This document shows positions 54,883 to 64,000 of a DNA stretch of 64,000 nucleotides, in pieces (positions within the stretch are counted from its first letter, which is position 1; each line of letters begins with the position of its first letter). The stretch is from Galerina marginata (Eukaryota > Basidiomycota > Agaricomycetes > Agaricales > Galerinaceae). The stretch spans positions 1,178,001 to 1,242,000 of the forward strand of contig JAECYW010000016.1 in assembly GCA_023014335.1 (NCBI GenBank), given 5' to 3'. Both the position numbers and the translations under genes were made by a program. The notes under the pieces are model-generated. The model saw only the letters and a program-made list of their open reading frames with translations, searched no databases and had not been told where the DNA came from.

Positions 54883-55950
54883 TCAGACCCAATTCTTTGG
54901 CTCTTTGAGTACCGCAATCACCTTTCCCTCCTCCGTTCCTTCTTCCCCTAATTCCGACATATACTCCCATCTTGCAGTCTCCGGCAGACTCATTAAAATA
55001 CTCTCGATCCTCGCTCCGGGTGTCATGAGGCCGAACTTCGTCCCTCTGTCGTAAACCAAGTTAAATTCTACATATCTTCCCCTCCTAAGCAGCTGCCAGC
55101 GTCGTTCATGAGGGGTATAAGGCATGGAATGGCGGAGCTCGAGGATTGGGAGGTAAGATGGGATGAAGGCGTTTCCGAGCTCCTGAATGAACGAGAAAAT
55201 TTCTGCCGGAGTGATGGGACGCTTTGCTTCTGTGTCGGTTAGTCGGAGATGCGCGCCTTTGTTGAGGTCGTCGAAGAATAGGCCGCCGATACCGCGCGAT
55301 TCGCCTCGATGTGGGATGAAGAAATACTCGTCGCACCATTTTTTGAAAGTGGGGTATAGTTGTGGACCGTGTTTGTCGCATGCGGACTTCAATGTCGAAT
55401 GAAAATGTACCGCATCTTCTTCGTAGAGATATGAAGGCGTCAGATCCGACCCTCCACCAAACCACCACGCGAGGACTTCTGGTTCCTTCGTCTCACTTTG
55501 GTCGGCATCTGCAGGTTGGGGCTCTGTGATCTCGAAGTACCGATAATTGGCATGCACCGTCGGAGCGTGAGGGTTTCGCGGATGCACAACCAGGCTGATG
55601 CCAGCAGCGAAGAACGGCAGCCCGTCTGGCCTGTCGGGCAGGGGCATCGATGTGTGATCGGCACGCATCTGTCTGATGGCGGGGGGCGGTAGTTTGCCAT
55701 GCACGATGGAGATGTTCACTCCGGCTTTCTCAAGAACTGATTGCGGGTGCGATGGGGAGACGGCGGTGCTGCATTCGGGAGGCGCTGCGAACACGCAGGA
55801 CTTCCCGGTGCCCCCTTGTGCGCGTACCCAGGAGTCGCGTTTGAACGGAGGTGAATTCGGATCGAGTTTCTCGAATGCTTGAACAATCTCTTCTTGGAGC
55901 TTGTTGGTGTATTCCTCGACCTGCTGGCGCATTGGCTTTCCTGTAGTCAT
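54883..55950 (-). CDS. HEM13: Coproporphyrinogen III oxidase (oxygen-dependent)
   Basis: Single exon, 355 residues. The enzyme oxidatively decarboxylates coproporphyrinogen III to protoporphyrinogen IX in heme synthesis, using O2; in yeasts it is cytosolic. Signatures: WVRAQGGTGKSCVF, GISLVVHPRNPHAPTVHANY, EVLAWWFGGGSDLTPSYLYE, FFIPHRGESRGIGGLFFDDL, GRYVEFNLVYDRGTKFGL, and the end RWEYMSELGEEGTEEGKV before LKEPKNWV. I use the ATG at 55950; the frame stays open upstream to 56106, but that extension is repeat R1 and lacks family similarity. The presence of R1 16 bp upstream of the ATG means its promoter or 5' leader has been replaced or interrupted by repeat DNA. No mitochondrial leader is evident. 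Confidence 0.95.
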   Translation of the reverse strand: MTTGKPMRQQVEEYTNKLQEEIVQAFEKLDPNSPPFKRDSWVRAQGGTGKSCVFAAPPECSTAVSPSHPQSVLEKAGVNISIVHGKLPPPAIRQMRADHTSMPLPDRPDGLPFFAAGISLVVHPRNPHAPTVHANYRYFEITEPQPADADQSETKEPEVLAWWFGGGSDLTPSYLYEEDAVHFHSTLKSACDKHGPQLYPTFKKWCDEYFFIPHRGESRGIGGLFFDDLNKGAHLRLTDTEAKRPITPAEIFSFIQELGNAFIPSYLPILELRHSMPYTPHERRWQLLRRGRYVEFNLVYDRGTKFGLMTPGARIESILMSLPETARWEYMSELGEEGTEEGKVIAVLKEPKNWV

Positions 55951-55965
55951 CGTCAGTATGTAAAT

Positions 55966-57282
55966 GTTACGAGTCCTATTTATAGGACTCGTTCTTTTAT
56001 CGATCTGAACCCACCAAAAATTTGGCGGGGTGTAACGCCTAAGTTTCCGGCAAACGCCGAATGCTATTTTTAGTTTGCCCGCGGTTGTCGGTGTTCGTTC
56101 AACCATGCCTGTGTCATCGCTATGCTCCTCCCTCCCCCGTTTCTCATTGTCTGCCTCTTCATCGGAAGCTTCAGATTTGTTTGGTTAGTCGACTTTTACA
56201 TTCCTTTTCTAAGTACTTTATCTGACCAAAATCTGTCGGGAACAGGCTTGTTTCAAGCCCCACACCTTGGGATAAAGATTAACGATGCCGTGCGCCCCTC
56301 CTCTTCAAGTTCCCTTGAGATGTGGGCCGGCAGGAGGATACCTAGGGTTGAAAGGAGGGGTTAAAGAACGCGAGGGGAGGCCGTAGTAAAGAGAAACAAG
56401 CAGGTACGAGGTGAATCGAGTCATACGGCTCGATTTGCATCCCCTTTTCTCCCATCCACCTCCCTGCTAATCCAAACCGTAGACACAGACATGTTGCGGT
56501 GTACGGTCACCCCATGCGTGACCTCTGATCTCGCGACCCATCGTATGTGCCGACGAAAAGCAGGGCAACCGCTCGTCCTTCTTTGGCAATCCATCGAGTA
56601 GACGTAACCGACCCCGCGACTCATCGCACATGCTGCCAATGCTTGTCCTCCTTTGGCAAACCATTCCCGTGTCTCCCCATCCTGTGTCAAGCTCGACACC
56701 CCTGCCCTTTGGCCTCTCGACAATGAGCCTGCCGTGCACCCATAGACGCATTCCATCTCTCGCGCAAATACCATGACTTAGACTTTGAAGTCGATTACTG
56801 CCTTCGCTCACAACATCCGATAACGCCAGAAATGACTCCACCCAGCTCCCTCGTGTTCAACCACTGTCTCCGAACTCTCAAGCTCCTCGTTGGTAGGACC
56901 CGAGTTGACATAATTGTCATCAAAAACCCGTTCTGGCCTTACCGGAGGCATTTTTGAAAATGCCTCTGATAACAGCAGCTTCGCTTGTCGTGCGCCATGC
57001 TCCCTCCCTCTGCCCCCGACTTGAGTCCCTCAATTTAACATCAACCCTTCGACATATGTATGATACTTGAAAGAATTATTAGCAAAAATTTAGCCTACAT
57101 TTTCTTATTTCTTTCTTGTCTCTGTTTTAAATCTTGATATCCAGTCAATTTACTCCAATTAAAATACCAAATTCCATTCCATCGGACCCAGCGTGTAAAC
57201 ATGGAAATTTATTACTGAAGGAAAGGTTTAAAAAGAGAAGGGCTCGTAAATGCCATGCAAGGCAATGGCTTACAAAGCTAGT
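55966..57282. mobile_element. R1-R2 bounded block 2 (1.3 kb)
   Basis: Starts with R1, including a perfect palindrome GAGTCCTATTTATAGGACTC at 55971-55990, and ends with R2 (57240-57282; GGCTCGTAAATGCC, stem GCCAT/ATGGC, then ACAAAGCTAGT). A palindrome-bearing segment near 56403-56440 (CGAGTCATACGGCTCG) resembles one in block 1. The interior has no coding sequence I can support. It abuts the start of HEM13 on the left and ends about 520 bp before the RNA ligase gene. Confidence 0.55.
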
Positions 57283-57798
57283 AAGTTGTGAGCGCGGGTG
57301 GAGATGGTGGTGGTTCGTTCTCAAGCTGCTGAAAATGCCGGGGGTCGAAATCATAACCGAGTCCGCCGGTGAAATCGTGTCATTTTCTGCGTTTTACCGA
57401 TGTCCATAGCCTAGATTTGTACGAGGCTCCAGAGGCCAAAGTTCGGCCATCGTGGACGTCGTAAGCAAGGTCTGGGTCGCGTTGAGCACAAAGTTGTGCA
57501 AACTTCAACGAATTTGGTCAAGGGTTACTGTCGCCAACTTCACTTTTTACCATCACGATCCACAGCGCTAGAAAACTTATGTTGGTTAGAACGATCTTAT
57601 CTTATCCGGCTCCAGACAATAGTCAGGGCCGTGTATCGACGTTGTGATCCTTCGTGCTGTGCAAATGACTCGGAACGGTTCTTTTCTTACGCATGAGCGC
57701 AATGTCGCTCGTTGGACCTCCTTGACTCCAGCGCTCAACTGTCAAAGTTACCACAGACTACTCTCGTTCGCGTCACCCTCCCAAGTAGGCGTTTGATC

Positions 57799-59139
57799 AT
57801 GGAGGATCCCAGTCCACTCAGATCCCTTACTATCGACCGAGCTTTGCTCAAAGACTGCGCCATTCAGCGCGCAAGACCTCCCAATGGCAAAGTGTATTCC
57901 CTAATCACCACCAAACTCCATCCGACCCTTCCTCTCGCAATCCATAACTACACCAACAAGTCAGCATCCTCGAGGCTTGACTGGGACGATCTGGGTCTAG
58001 CAGCCAGGTCCCTGGTTACAGAAACTACCACAGGCAATGTGGTCTCCAGGAGCTTACCAAAGTTCTTCAATTACCACGAGAAATTTGCTTATAAACCTAC
58101 GGGTGACGAGCACGCATTCGCCATAGAAGAGAAGGTTGATGGGAGTCTGATTAGTCTCTTCTGGTATCGCGACCAGTGGATGATGGTCAGCCGGTCGGCA
58201 TTCGAGAGCATCCACGCCGTCGCAGCTCGTAGGATTCTGGACAAAAATTACCCAGGAAGTTTGGACAGGCTCGATAAAGAATTAACCTACGTCTTTGAAC
58301 TTATCGACCCCAACATGCCAATAAAGGTGGTGTACAATAAAGAGGACCTTGTCATTCTTTCTGTTGTATCAAAGGACGGAAAGGAACCTCCGAACGATTT
58401 CGATTGGACTATTCTGCCCTTTTCCCGACCGCGATTTCACGTCGCCCCGAGAGTCACCCCGAAAGAACTCAGCAAACTTAACTTGGATAATGAGGAAGGC
58501 TTCGTGGTCAAATTCTGGTCCACTGCTGAGGATAGGTACCCAAGGCGCATAAAGGTTAAATTTGAAAGTTACCTCGATCAAAGTCAGGGGCTTGCGAGTA
58601 CCAAGTCCAAGAAGTCGAAATCTTCATCCGCTCTTTCTCCTCCAGACGGTCCATCGATATTGTCCTCCTTGCTTCCACCTTCGAACGCACGGATTCTCGA
58701 GGTCTATACAAGTCAAAGACGAAAAATCCAGCACTTCAAGCCCGCCGCAGTATCATCAATTATGCAAAGACACAAAGAAAATTATCTTCAATCGTTAGAA
58801 GAGATTGCCGACGACTATGGCGGCGCACCATGGCTGGAAATGATCGAAAAAACATGGGACAGGATCAACGCCATTTCCGTGCTTCAAGAAGGCGAACTCA
58901 ATGATGTGGTCAAGTCTCTTCAGCGGGAAGGACACAAGCAAGATGCGAAGTCAAAAACGGCGAAAGATGCATTCGCAAAGCGGATTAAAAAGAATGACAT
59001 TGATCAGGGTTTTCGGGATGTTTTAATGTCGTGGTTCGTTTACGAACCTGTCGTGAAGCAGGTTGGGTATTTTATACAGAATATGGAGATTCCGGCGGAC
59101 TTGCGTTCGACAGACACCCTCAGATTCAAGTATTCGTAA
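57799..59139 (+). CDS. T4 Rnl1-like RNA ligase
   Basis: Intronless, 446 residues from the ATG at 57799; the longer open frame begins with TTG and lacks an ATG. Nucleotidyltransferase motifs are in order: motif I EEKVDGSLIS with the predicted AMP-accepting lysine Lys112; motif III-like LTYVFELI (~152-159); motif IV EEGFVVKFW (~222-230); motif V RRIKVKFESY (Lys242/244). Ahead of motif I, DDLGLAARSLVTETTTGN and LPKFFNYHE match the T4 Rnl1 family, in which a short variant of RxMxKFFN precedes the active site. Such enzymes seal 5'-phosphate and 3'-OH RNA ends with ATP; fungal tRNA ligase Trl1 has a related domain, but here there is no kinase/phosphodiesterase part, only a ~190-residue helical C-terminus (from ~255). 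A stand-alone ligase suggests RNA repair or non-tRNA joining; this is inference. Confidence 0.85.
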   Translation: MEDPSPLRSLTIDRALLKDCAIQRARPPNGKVYSLITTKLHPTLPLAIHNYTNKSASSRLDWDDLGLAARSLVTETTTGNVVSRSLPKFFNYHEKFAYKPTGDEHAFAIEEKVDGSLISLFWYRDQWMMVSRSAFESIHAVAARRILDKNYPGSLDRLDKELTYVFELIDPNMPIKVVYNKEDLVILSVVSKDGKEPPNDFDWTILPFSRPRFHVAPRVTPKELSKLNLDNEEGFVVKFWSTAEDRYPRRIKVKFESYLDQSQGLASTKSKKSKSSSALSPPDGPSILSSLLPPSNARILEVYTSQRRKIQHFKPAAVSSIMQRHKENYLQSLEEIADDYGGAPWLEMIEKTWDRINAISVLQEGELNDVVKSLQREGHKQDAKSKTAKDAFAKRIKKNDIDQGFRDVLMSWFVYEPVVKQVGYFIQNMEIPADLRSTDTLRFKYS

Positions 59140-59302
59140 TTCCTTGGTAGCACTGACAGTCCTATAGGTGATGAAGCCTTCAGATTTTTTATTTATGTCG
59201 GATATATACCTGGTAATTTATTGACCGGCTTACTGAGCAATTTCTCGACCTGAGAGTTGGCTGCGATGGTAATGGCGAAGGCAAGCTAAAAGCAACCTAT
59301 CG

Positions 59303-61380
59303 GTTACGAGTCCTATTTATAGGGCTCGTTCTTTTATCGTTCTCGACCCACCCAAATTTTGGGCCTGCGTTACGCTCATTTAGCCGGCAAACCCCGAGAC
59401 CTATTTTTAGGCCCGCTTCTATTTCCGTCGTTGTCGGTGTTCGACATTCTACATCCATTCCACCACCATTCCTCCTTCGCCATTGCGCCTTGACTAGCCA
59501 ACTGCCTTCGTTGGGTGGCACCGCCGCCTTTTGGGTGAGTTGTTCCTAATAAAATAAGTGATACCTTTTGCTTATCCACCTCGTCGTCGTAGCCGCCGCG
59601 ATCACACTTCCACCACCGCTGCTCAACACGGCCTCATCACCACCACACCACTATTGCAGGCTCTTCCATCCGCGTCGACGTGGTTAACGCAGCCCCGCAT
59701 CCGCCTCCACAACCGCCATGGACCGCCATCCCACCTCGTCGGCGTGGCCAAAGCAGCCACACCAGCACATCGACCACCTCGGGCATCGAGTGGATACAGC
59801 CACAACCACGGACGCCTCTGCTTCCACCGTCGACATAGTTGACGCCTCCATCACGGCCTACGACACTGATGCAGGTGACGCCACGGTGCCGCTTCGTCCC
59901 CACGTTGGCTAACGCAGCCCCACAGATCCAGTCAACTGCCCCACCTCGTCAACGTTGCTGCCGTTCACACCGCCTCCACCACCTCGAATGACGTCCACGC
60001 GGATCCACACGGACGACGCCGCCATACCGCCACCGGTAAAGCGATGGGTAGCACGTGAGGACACGATTAGGACGGCAAACTCAGAGGTGCTCGCCGTTGC
60101 ACAGTTGATCATCTTTTCTTCTCCCACTCACACAGCTTTGCTCACAGCCCACCACGCTGGCATACTAGACGTGCTCAGCAAGCCTGGCGATGGCGGAGAC
60201 GGATACACCTCCTCGACAACAACAGCTTGGGAGGATCGGTTCACCGACCTTCACAGTTATGGCTGTCCATCTTATTCTCTCGATTCCGTGGAGGAGCACT
60301 CATCATCTGGCCCACACGGTACATCAACCTCACCTCAACTTCGCTCAAGTACAGAGTCGTCCGGAAGTCGCGTTGATCGCAACCATGGCGGGACATAAAA
60401 CGTTGCGACACATTATCCACAATTCATAGTGGCACGCCAACCTTGGTAGAACCGACTTTCGACGTGAATTTACTGAGGGCACTTTGTGAACTGGGTGTAA
60501 GCATTAATACATTTATCTTCCCTCGTATATTTGTTGCTGTGTTACTCATTCTCCGTTCCTTCAACCTAGTGCGGTGTTCCCTTGCTTCTCAATCGAATAA
60601 AGCAAGGTATCGTGTCATGCAGGGTGAGAAGACTGTTTGCTGTCTGTGTCACACTCCTAATTACCACTCACCACGTCAGGAAGCTTCAGTCTTTTTCAAG
60701 AAACGCGCAAGCGTCGAGGAAGAGTATAGGAAGACGCTTCATAAACGTTCTTGGTCGACCTCAGATGTGTATGCTTTCAACGACGGAAAGGCAGGGTAAG
60801 CTCCTGTAGGATGTTTTTCCTTGCTTTGTTTCAATCTGCGAACAGGACTTTCGTGTCGGCATGGAAATGTTGGTGCATTTCCTATCCTCGTGATTACGAG
60901 GTAATTAATTAACATGAACCTTGTTAAGATTCAACGACAAGAGGATGATATTCAATCCAGGTTATCGAACGCATCGGACCAATACCGAAAGGCAGTGACT
61001 GAGACACAGGTCACGAAACAAGCGTATGTCAATTTTCAATTGCCCCTACCTACCACCCAAACCGCTTGCGTCCGCTGTGGCTAATGCAGCCCCTTTGAAT
61101 GATAACAGCCACCCCAATATCTCAACCCGTCAATGCCAACCCCCTGCTGATACACTCATTAGATATCTTCATTATTTTGATTTCTGTGAATTACCTTCTC
61201 ACCGTTGGTATTGCCTTCGATCTTGTTACAAGTTAATCGGTAACATCTTAAAGTAAATTAAGATTATTGCTACGAGTAGCAAGTATGATTCCATCTCTCA
61301 AGAAATGATATGTCCACTGGTCAGAAAAAAATTTGGACTCGTAGATGCCATGCAGGGATGCAATGGCCTACAAGCCAAGT
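59303..61380. mobile_element. R1-R2 bounded block 3 (2.1 kb)
   Basis: R1 at 59303 (GTTACGAGTCCTATTTATAG, then GGCTCGTTCTTTTA) and R2 at 61335-61380 (GGACTCGTAGATGCC ... CCAAGT). R1 here is closest to block 1, including the downstream words TAGCCGGCAA, CTATTTTTAGGCCCGCTTCT and GTCGGTGTTCGACAT. The interior holds a His/Thr/Pro-rich low-complexity stretch (59570-60400) and a fragment of an F-BAR gene (60443-61050). Confidence 0.55.
60443..61050 (+). pseudogene. F-BAR domain protein fragment
   Basis: Exons joined by GT-AG introns encode VEPTFDVNLLRALCEL, CGVPLLLNRIKQGIVSC, EASVFFKKRASVEEEYRKTL, STSDVYAFNDGKAGTFVSAW, the N-terminal half of an F-BAR domain (membrane-curving module of cytokinesis and RhoGAP proteins). 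After AWKC the frame breaks near 60900, and a later piece LVKIQRQEDDIQSRLSN, QYRKAVTETQ, YVNFQLP (60920-61050) is the C-terminal half. The middle helices and everything after are missing. It lies wholly within R1-R2 block 3, so it is probably a captured or stranded gene piece. Confidence 0.65.
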
Positions 61381-62674
61381 TTCTTCCGACTAATTGCGAG
61401 GATGAAATTTAAAAGCCGCAGTCCCCTGAGCCAAACAAGTCATTCTTTCGTCCACAACGATGATAAACTTGAACGTCTCCCTTTTGTTGCCCTTTGTCCT
61501 CCACTGGCAGCCCAGCACCTTCGTGCCCTTTGGAAACGGTGCTTCGCGTATCGCACGGAATGTTCTATGTCCACACATTGCCTCTATGAGGTGATTCTTC
61601 TAAGCAGCTGTGACTCCTGGAGGATGCAGGATGCTATAAGTTGAAACCGTCCGCGCTGGGATTTGCTAGTTCTGGCAATCTCTTTAGCCTGAAACACCCT
61701 CGCACTTTCAATCTTCAACACTTCCGACAAGGAAAGCGTGCAATCCCCACACATATTGGGCCACCTTGGGCACCTATGTCGTTCTCGATGTTCTCGGGCA
61801 TAGTGGACATAGCTATACGCATCCGTTTTACCAACCCTCATCCTTGCCGAAATTAGTACTTACAAAGTCGTTGGCTGTGCACTGGCTCCGTGGGCCCTCT
61901 GTAATGTCCGTGAAATTTTCCTCTCATGCGCCTTGAAGAGACCTGGCCTGCCCCTTGACCGATAACCTGCTTTTGTCGACGACTGGAAACCGTGGAAACC
62001 TTCGTATCGAATCCCCAAGGCCGCCGTCCCCACTACCTACGTTTATTCCTAAGCTCCTGAAGTTGGCCTGTTCGCCCTTGCCTAAAATTTTTCAATGGAC
62101 CCGAAATGAACGGTTCTTATCCCCAGATCAAACCTTGTTGAAACCCGGAACAAAAAAAGCGTTCGACAAAACCAGCACAGTAAAATTTGCTGCTCAAAGC
62201 AATGAAACTATTTCTCTTCAAGTCTCTTATGCCCTTGCACTTGAGCGTTGAACGACTTTTTGAAGTTGTGGATCTCCAGACAATGCCCACCAACGATCCG
62301 GCCCTGATCTGTACCCCTGCAACAATACATATCTGTAAAAGATAGGATGTATGACCATTTCCCGAACTGATGCATTTCGGGGGTTCGGAAACTATCCCGA
62401 ACTGGCCAGGAGGCTCCCAGACGCCAGACAGGGTGTTGGGCAACGGGCATCGCTTGTACAAATCCATGCCTTTCCCTAATGTTTAGGGTCCGGCCTTACA
62501 AATTGTTGTGGACCCTTGAAAATGGCCAATCCTTCGGAGAGGTGGCTACGTGTAGGTGGCTCGCTCGAACCTATAACTATCGCGGCACCACCCAAGCACG
62601 ATTCTCCCGACTCTCCGCCTTTCGTTTTAGTGGTCATCAACTGGCTTGTTGACCAACCTTACGAAAAAAAGGAC
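61381..62674. other. Intergenic region, no supported gene
   Basis: ORFs 61390-61578 and 61584-61841 (minus) and 61955-62251 (plus) show no domain; PKGTKVLGCQW on the minus strand recalls Ty1/copia reverse transcriptase phrases but is too short to call. The right edge should hold the MFS promoter. Confidence 0.4.
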
Positions 62675-64000
62675 ATGACGTCAACCACTACTTTACCGGG
62701 CTCTGAACTGGAAAAGGCTGGTTCCTCGTCATTTTCCTTACCACATAACAGTCAAAATTTCTCGGTGAGAGACTTAGACTTCTCTTCAGCTACCCGAGCC
62801 AACCGTTGATTTGATGAACAAAATTTATAGGTTTCATTCGCCGCAGAGGATCGCCGCAACCCTGTCTGTTTTTCCAAGGGAAGGAAATGGATGATCACCC
62901 TCGTGATATCTTTCTTTACCATTCTAGTTTGTACGCTTAATTATCTTTGGCTACTTAGTTCCATGCGTTGAACTATGGTCTTAAACCCGACAGCCTCAGT
63001 CACATCCTTTAGCATGGGCGCACCGTCCATGATGAGAGACCTTCATTGTACACATTTTCAGGCAACGCTCGGGCTCAGCCTTTACTGCCTTGGATTTGGC
63101 GTCTCCTCCCTCCTTGCCCCTTCGTTTAGCGAAGAATTCGGACGATTGCCTCTCTATTATATTTCAGCCGCCATGTTCCTTTTGATGCATCTTATGATTG
63201 GCCTGTGCGTCGTTCTGCCCTCGCAAAGGAAGAACTGAAATGAACCTTACTAAAATTGACCTTACTAAAATTGCGCATTTAGATCCCAAAACATCCAAAC
63301 TGTCGTTCTTTCTCGCTTTATTCAGGGTGCCTTCGGCTCTGCTGGAACAACGATGGTCGCAGGCACTATCGCTGATATTTGGTTACCTCATGAGTAAGGA
63401 AGTATTTCCCTCTGTTCTGTATTATTCTCAATGGTGTTTTTTGAAGGAGGGGGTTGCCAATGTCTTTATACACGCTTTCAGCCTTTTCTGGGAACGGTAT
63501 AGGAGCGCTTATCGGGGGCTGGGTCGAACATAATAAAAAACTAGAATGGAGATGGATCCAATGGATATCCTTAATGTGCTGATCATTTTAATTCCCTGTT
63601 TAAAATGATCGCTCATGCCGATCACTTTCATTCAGAATTGGCTGTGCTTACTTTATTGTCCTGATTCTTGTGGTAGACGAAACTCGCCCTTCTGTCGTTC
63701 TGGACAAGCTGGCCAGCAGGGCGAGGAAAACGACGGGTGATGCTCGATATCATTCTGTCTTAGCGAAGCGTCTGCCGAGCCTGCGCGAGATGGTATCCGT
63801 TTCATGCACAAGGCCTATTTGTGAGTCCTACCGCATTTTTTGCTCTGAGCTGCTATTTCTGATGATTAAGCCAGCCTTGCTTTTTCGCGAACCGATCGTG
63901 TTTGCGGTCAGCGTAAGTCATCCATGGTGTCTCTACCCCCGATAATCCATTTCTATTTGTTTTGAAATTTCTAGGCATGGATTGGCTTCGCTTGGGGCGT
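62675..64000 (+). CDS. MFS transporter, drug:H+ antiporter-like (3' end beyond window)
   Basis: Exons 62675-62764, 62831-62930, 62994-63204, 63283-63393, 63447-63575, 63636-63820, 63875-63912, 63975 onward, all in phase; the window ends inside the gene. Motifs: RRNPVCFSKGRKWMITLVIS (pre-TM1 and TM1, as in the fungal DHA1 group), TSFSMGAPSMMRDLHC, LGLSLYCLGFGVSSLLAPSF followed by EEFGRLPLYY (the loop 2-3 motif A variant D/EexGRrp), IQTVVLSRFIQGAFGSAGTT (TM4), MVAGTIADIW, LSAFSGNGIGALIGGWVEH, WRWIQW, and DETRPSVVLDKLASRAR at the start of the central loop. The start could also be the in-frame ATG at 62522, but the short N-terminus fits relatives better. Likely a plasma-membrane proton-coupled exporter; substrate unknown. 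Exon 8 begins the second transmembrane bundle. Confidence 0.8.

Noticed and set aside
55951..56106. N-terminal extension of HEM13 by 52 residues
   Set aside because: The extension is translated repeat R1, also found at two other places; family similarity begins only after the ATG at 55950.
57712..57798. Longer start for the RNA ligase
   Set aside because: The upstream frame has no ATG, only TTG, and the first ATG is at 57799.
61390..61578. Ty1/copia reverse transcriptase fragment (PKGTKVLGCQW)
   Set aside because: Only about a dozen residues resemble the phrase; no YxDD box, integrase or LTR nearby.

Overview
The window is nuclear DNA of a filamentous basidiomycete, almost certainly an Agaricomycete. 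Genes are cut by many short introns (about 45-70 nt, GT-AG with a few GC-AG), and several families are typical of mushroom genomes: Tet/JBP-like 2OG dioxygenase, DUF6532, divergent F-box proteins, an expanded seven-helix membrane family and GRF-type zinc-finger relics. For most genes I rebuilt exon chains by hand from splice sites and reading-frame phase; the chains given close in frame unless stated otherwise. Nothing here was checked by search or RNA data.

Layout. 0.2-3.7 kb: a minus-strand HSP70-like gene without its N-terminal ATPase third and without the EEVD tail, preceded on the same strand by a string of unresolved exon-like pieces. 3.9-12.3 kb: a plus-strand unit of three genes, a 10-exon protein ending in a 2OG-Fe(II)/Tet-JBP-like domain, a small frameshifted coiled-coil ORF and a 14-exon acidic DUF6532 protein. 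12.3-17.5 kb: gene-poor, with degenerate repeats and relics. 17.5-31.7 kb: an F-box protein, a large two-part protein of unknown function (with a probable 1-nt frameshift), the first seven-helix gene, an O-fucosyltransferase-like type II membrane protein and a small gene with an NLR-type N-terminal motif.

32.3-41.0 kb: an HD-domain nucleotidase (HDDC2/YGK1 type) and the bifunctional purine enzyme ADE17/ATIC face each other, followed by three minus-strand seven-helix paralogues. Between the paralogues lie broken, inverted copies of ADE17 and HDDC2, so this is a locus of repeated segmental duplication. 41.5-44.2 kb: a complete F-box gene and a second F-box gene cut off by an interspersed repeat.

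44.2-61.4 kb: three blocks each start with one short repeat (R1) and end with another (R2), in the same order and orientation. They enclose decayed genes (GRF zinc finger/UIM, F-BAR) and sit beside intact ones: coproporphyrinogen oxidase HEM13, a T4 Rnl1-like RNA ligase, a zinc-finger protein and the fifth seven-helix paralogue. 62.7 kb to the end: an MFS transporter running off the window.

Housekeeping genes (HEM13, ADE17, HDDC2, the glycosyltransferase) are therefore interspersed with lineage-specific families and mobile DNA. The most unusual parts are the dioxygenase/DUF6532 unit, the ADE17-HDDC2-seven-helix duplication and the R1/R2 blocks.
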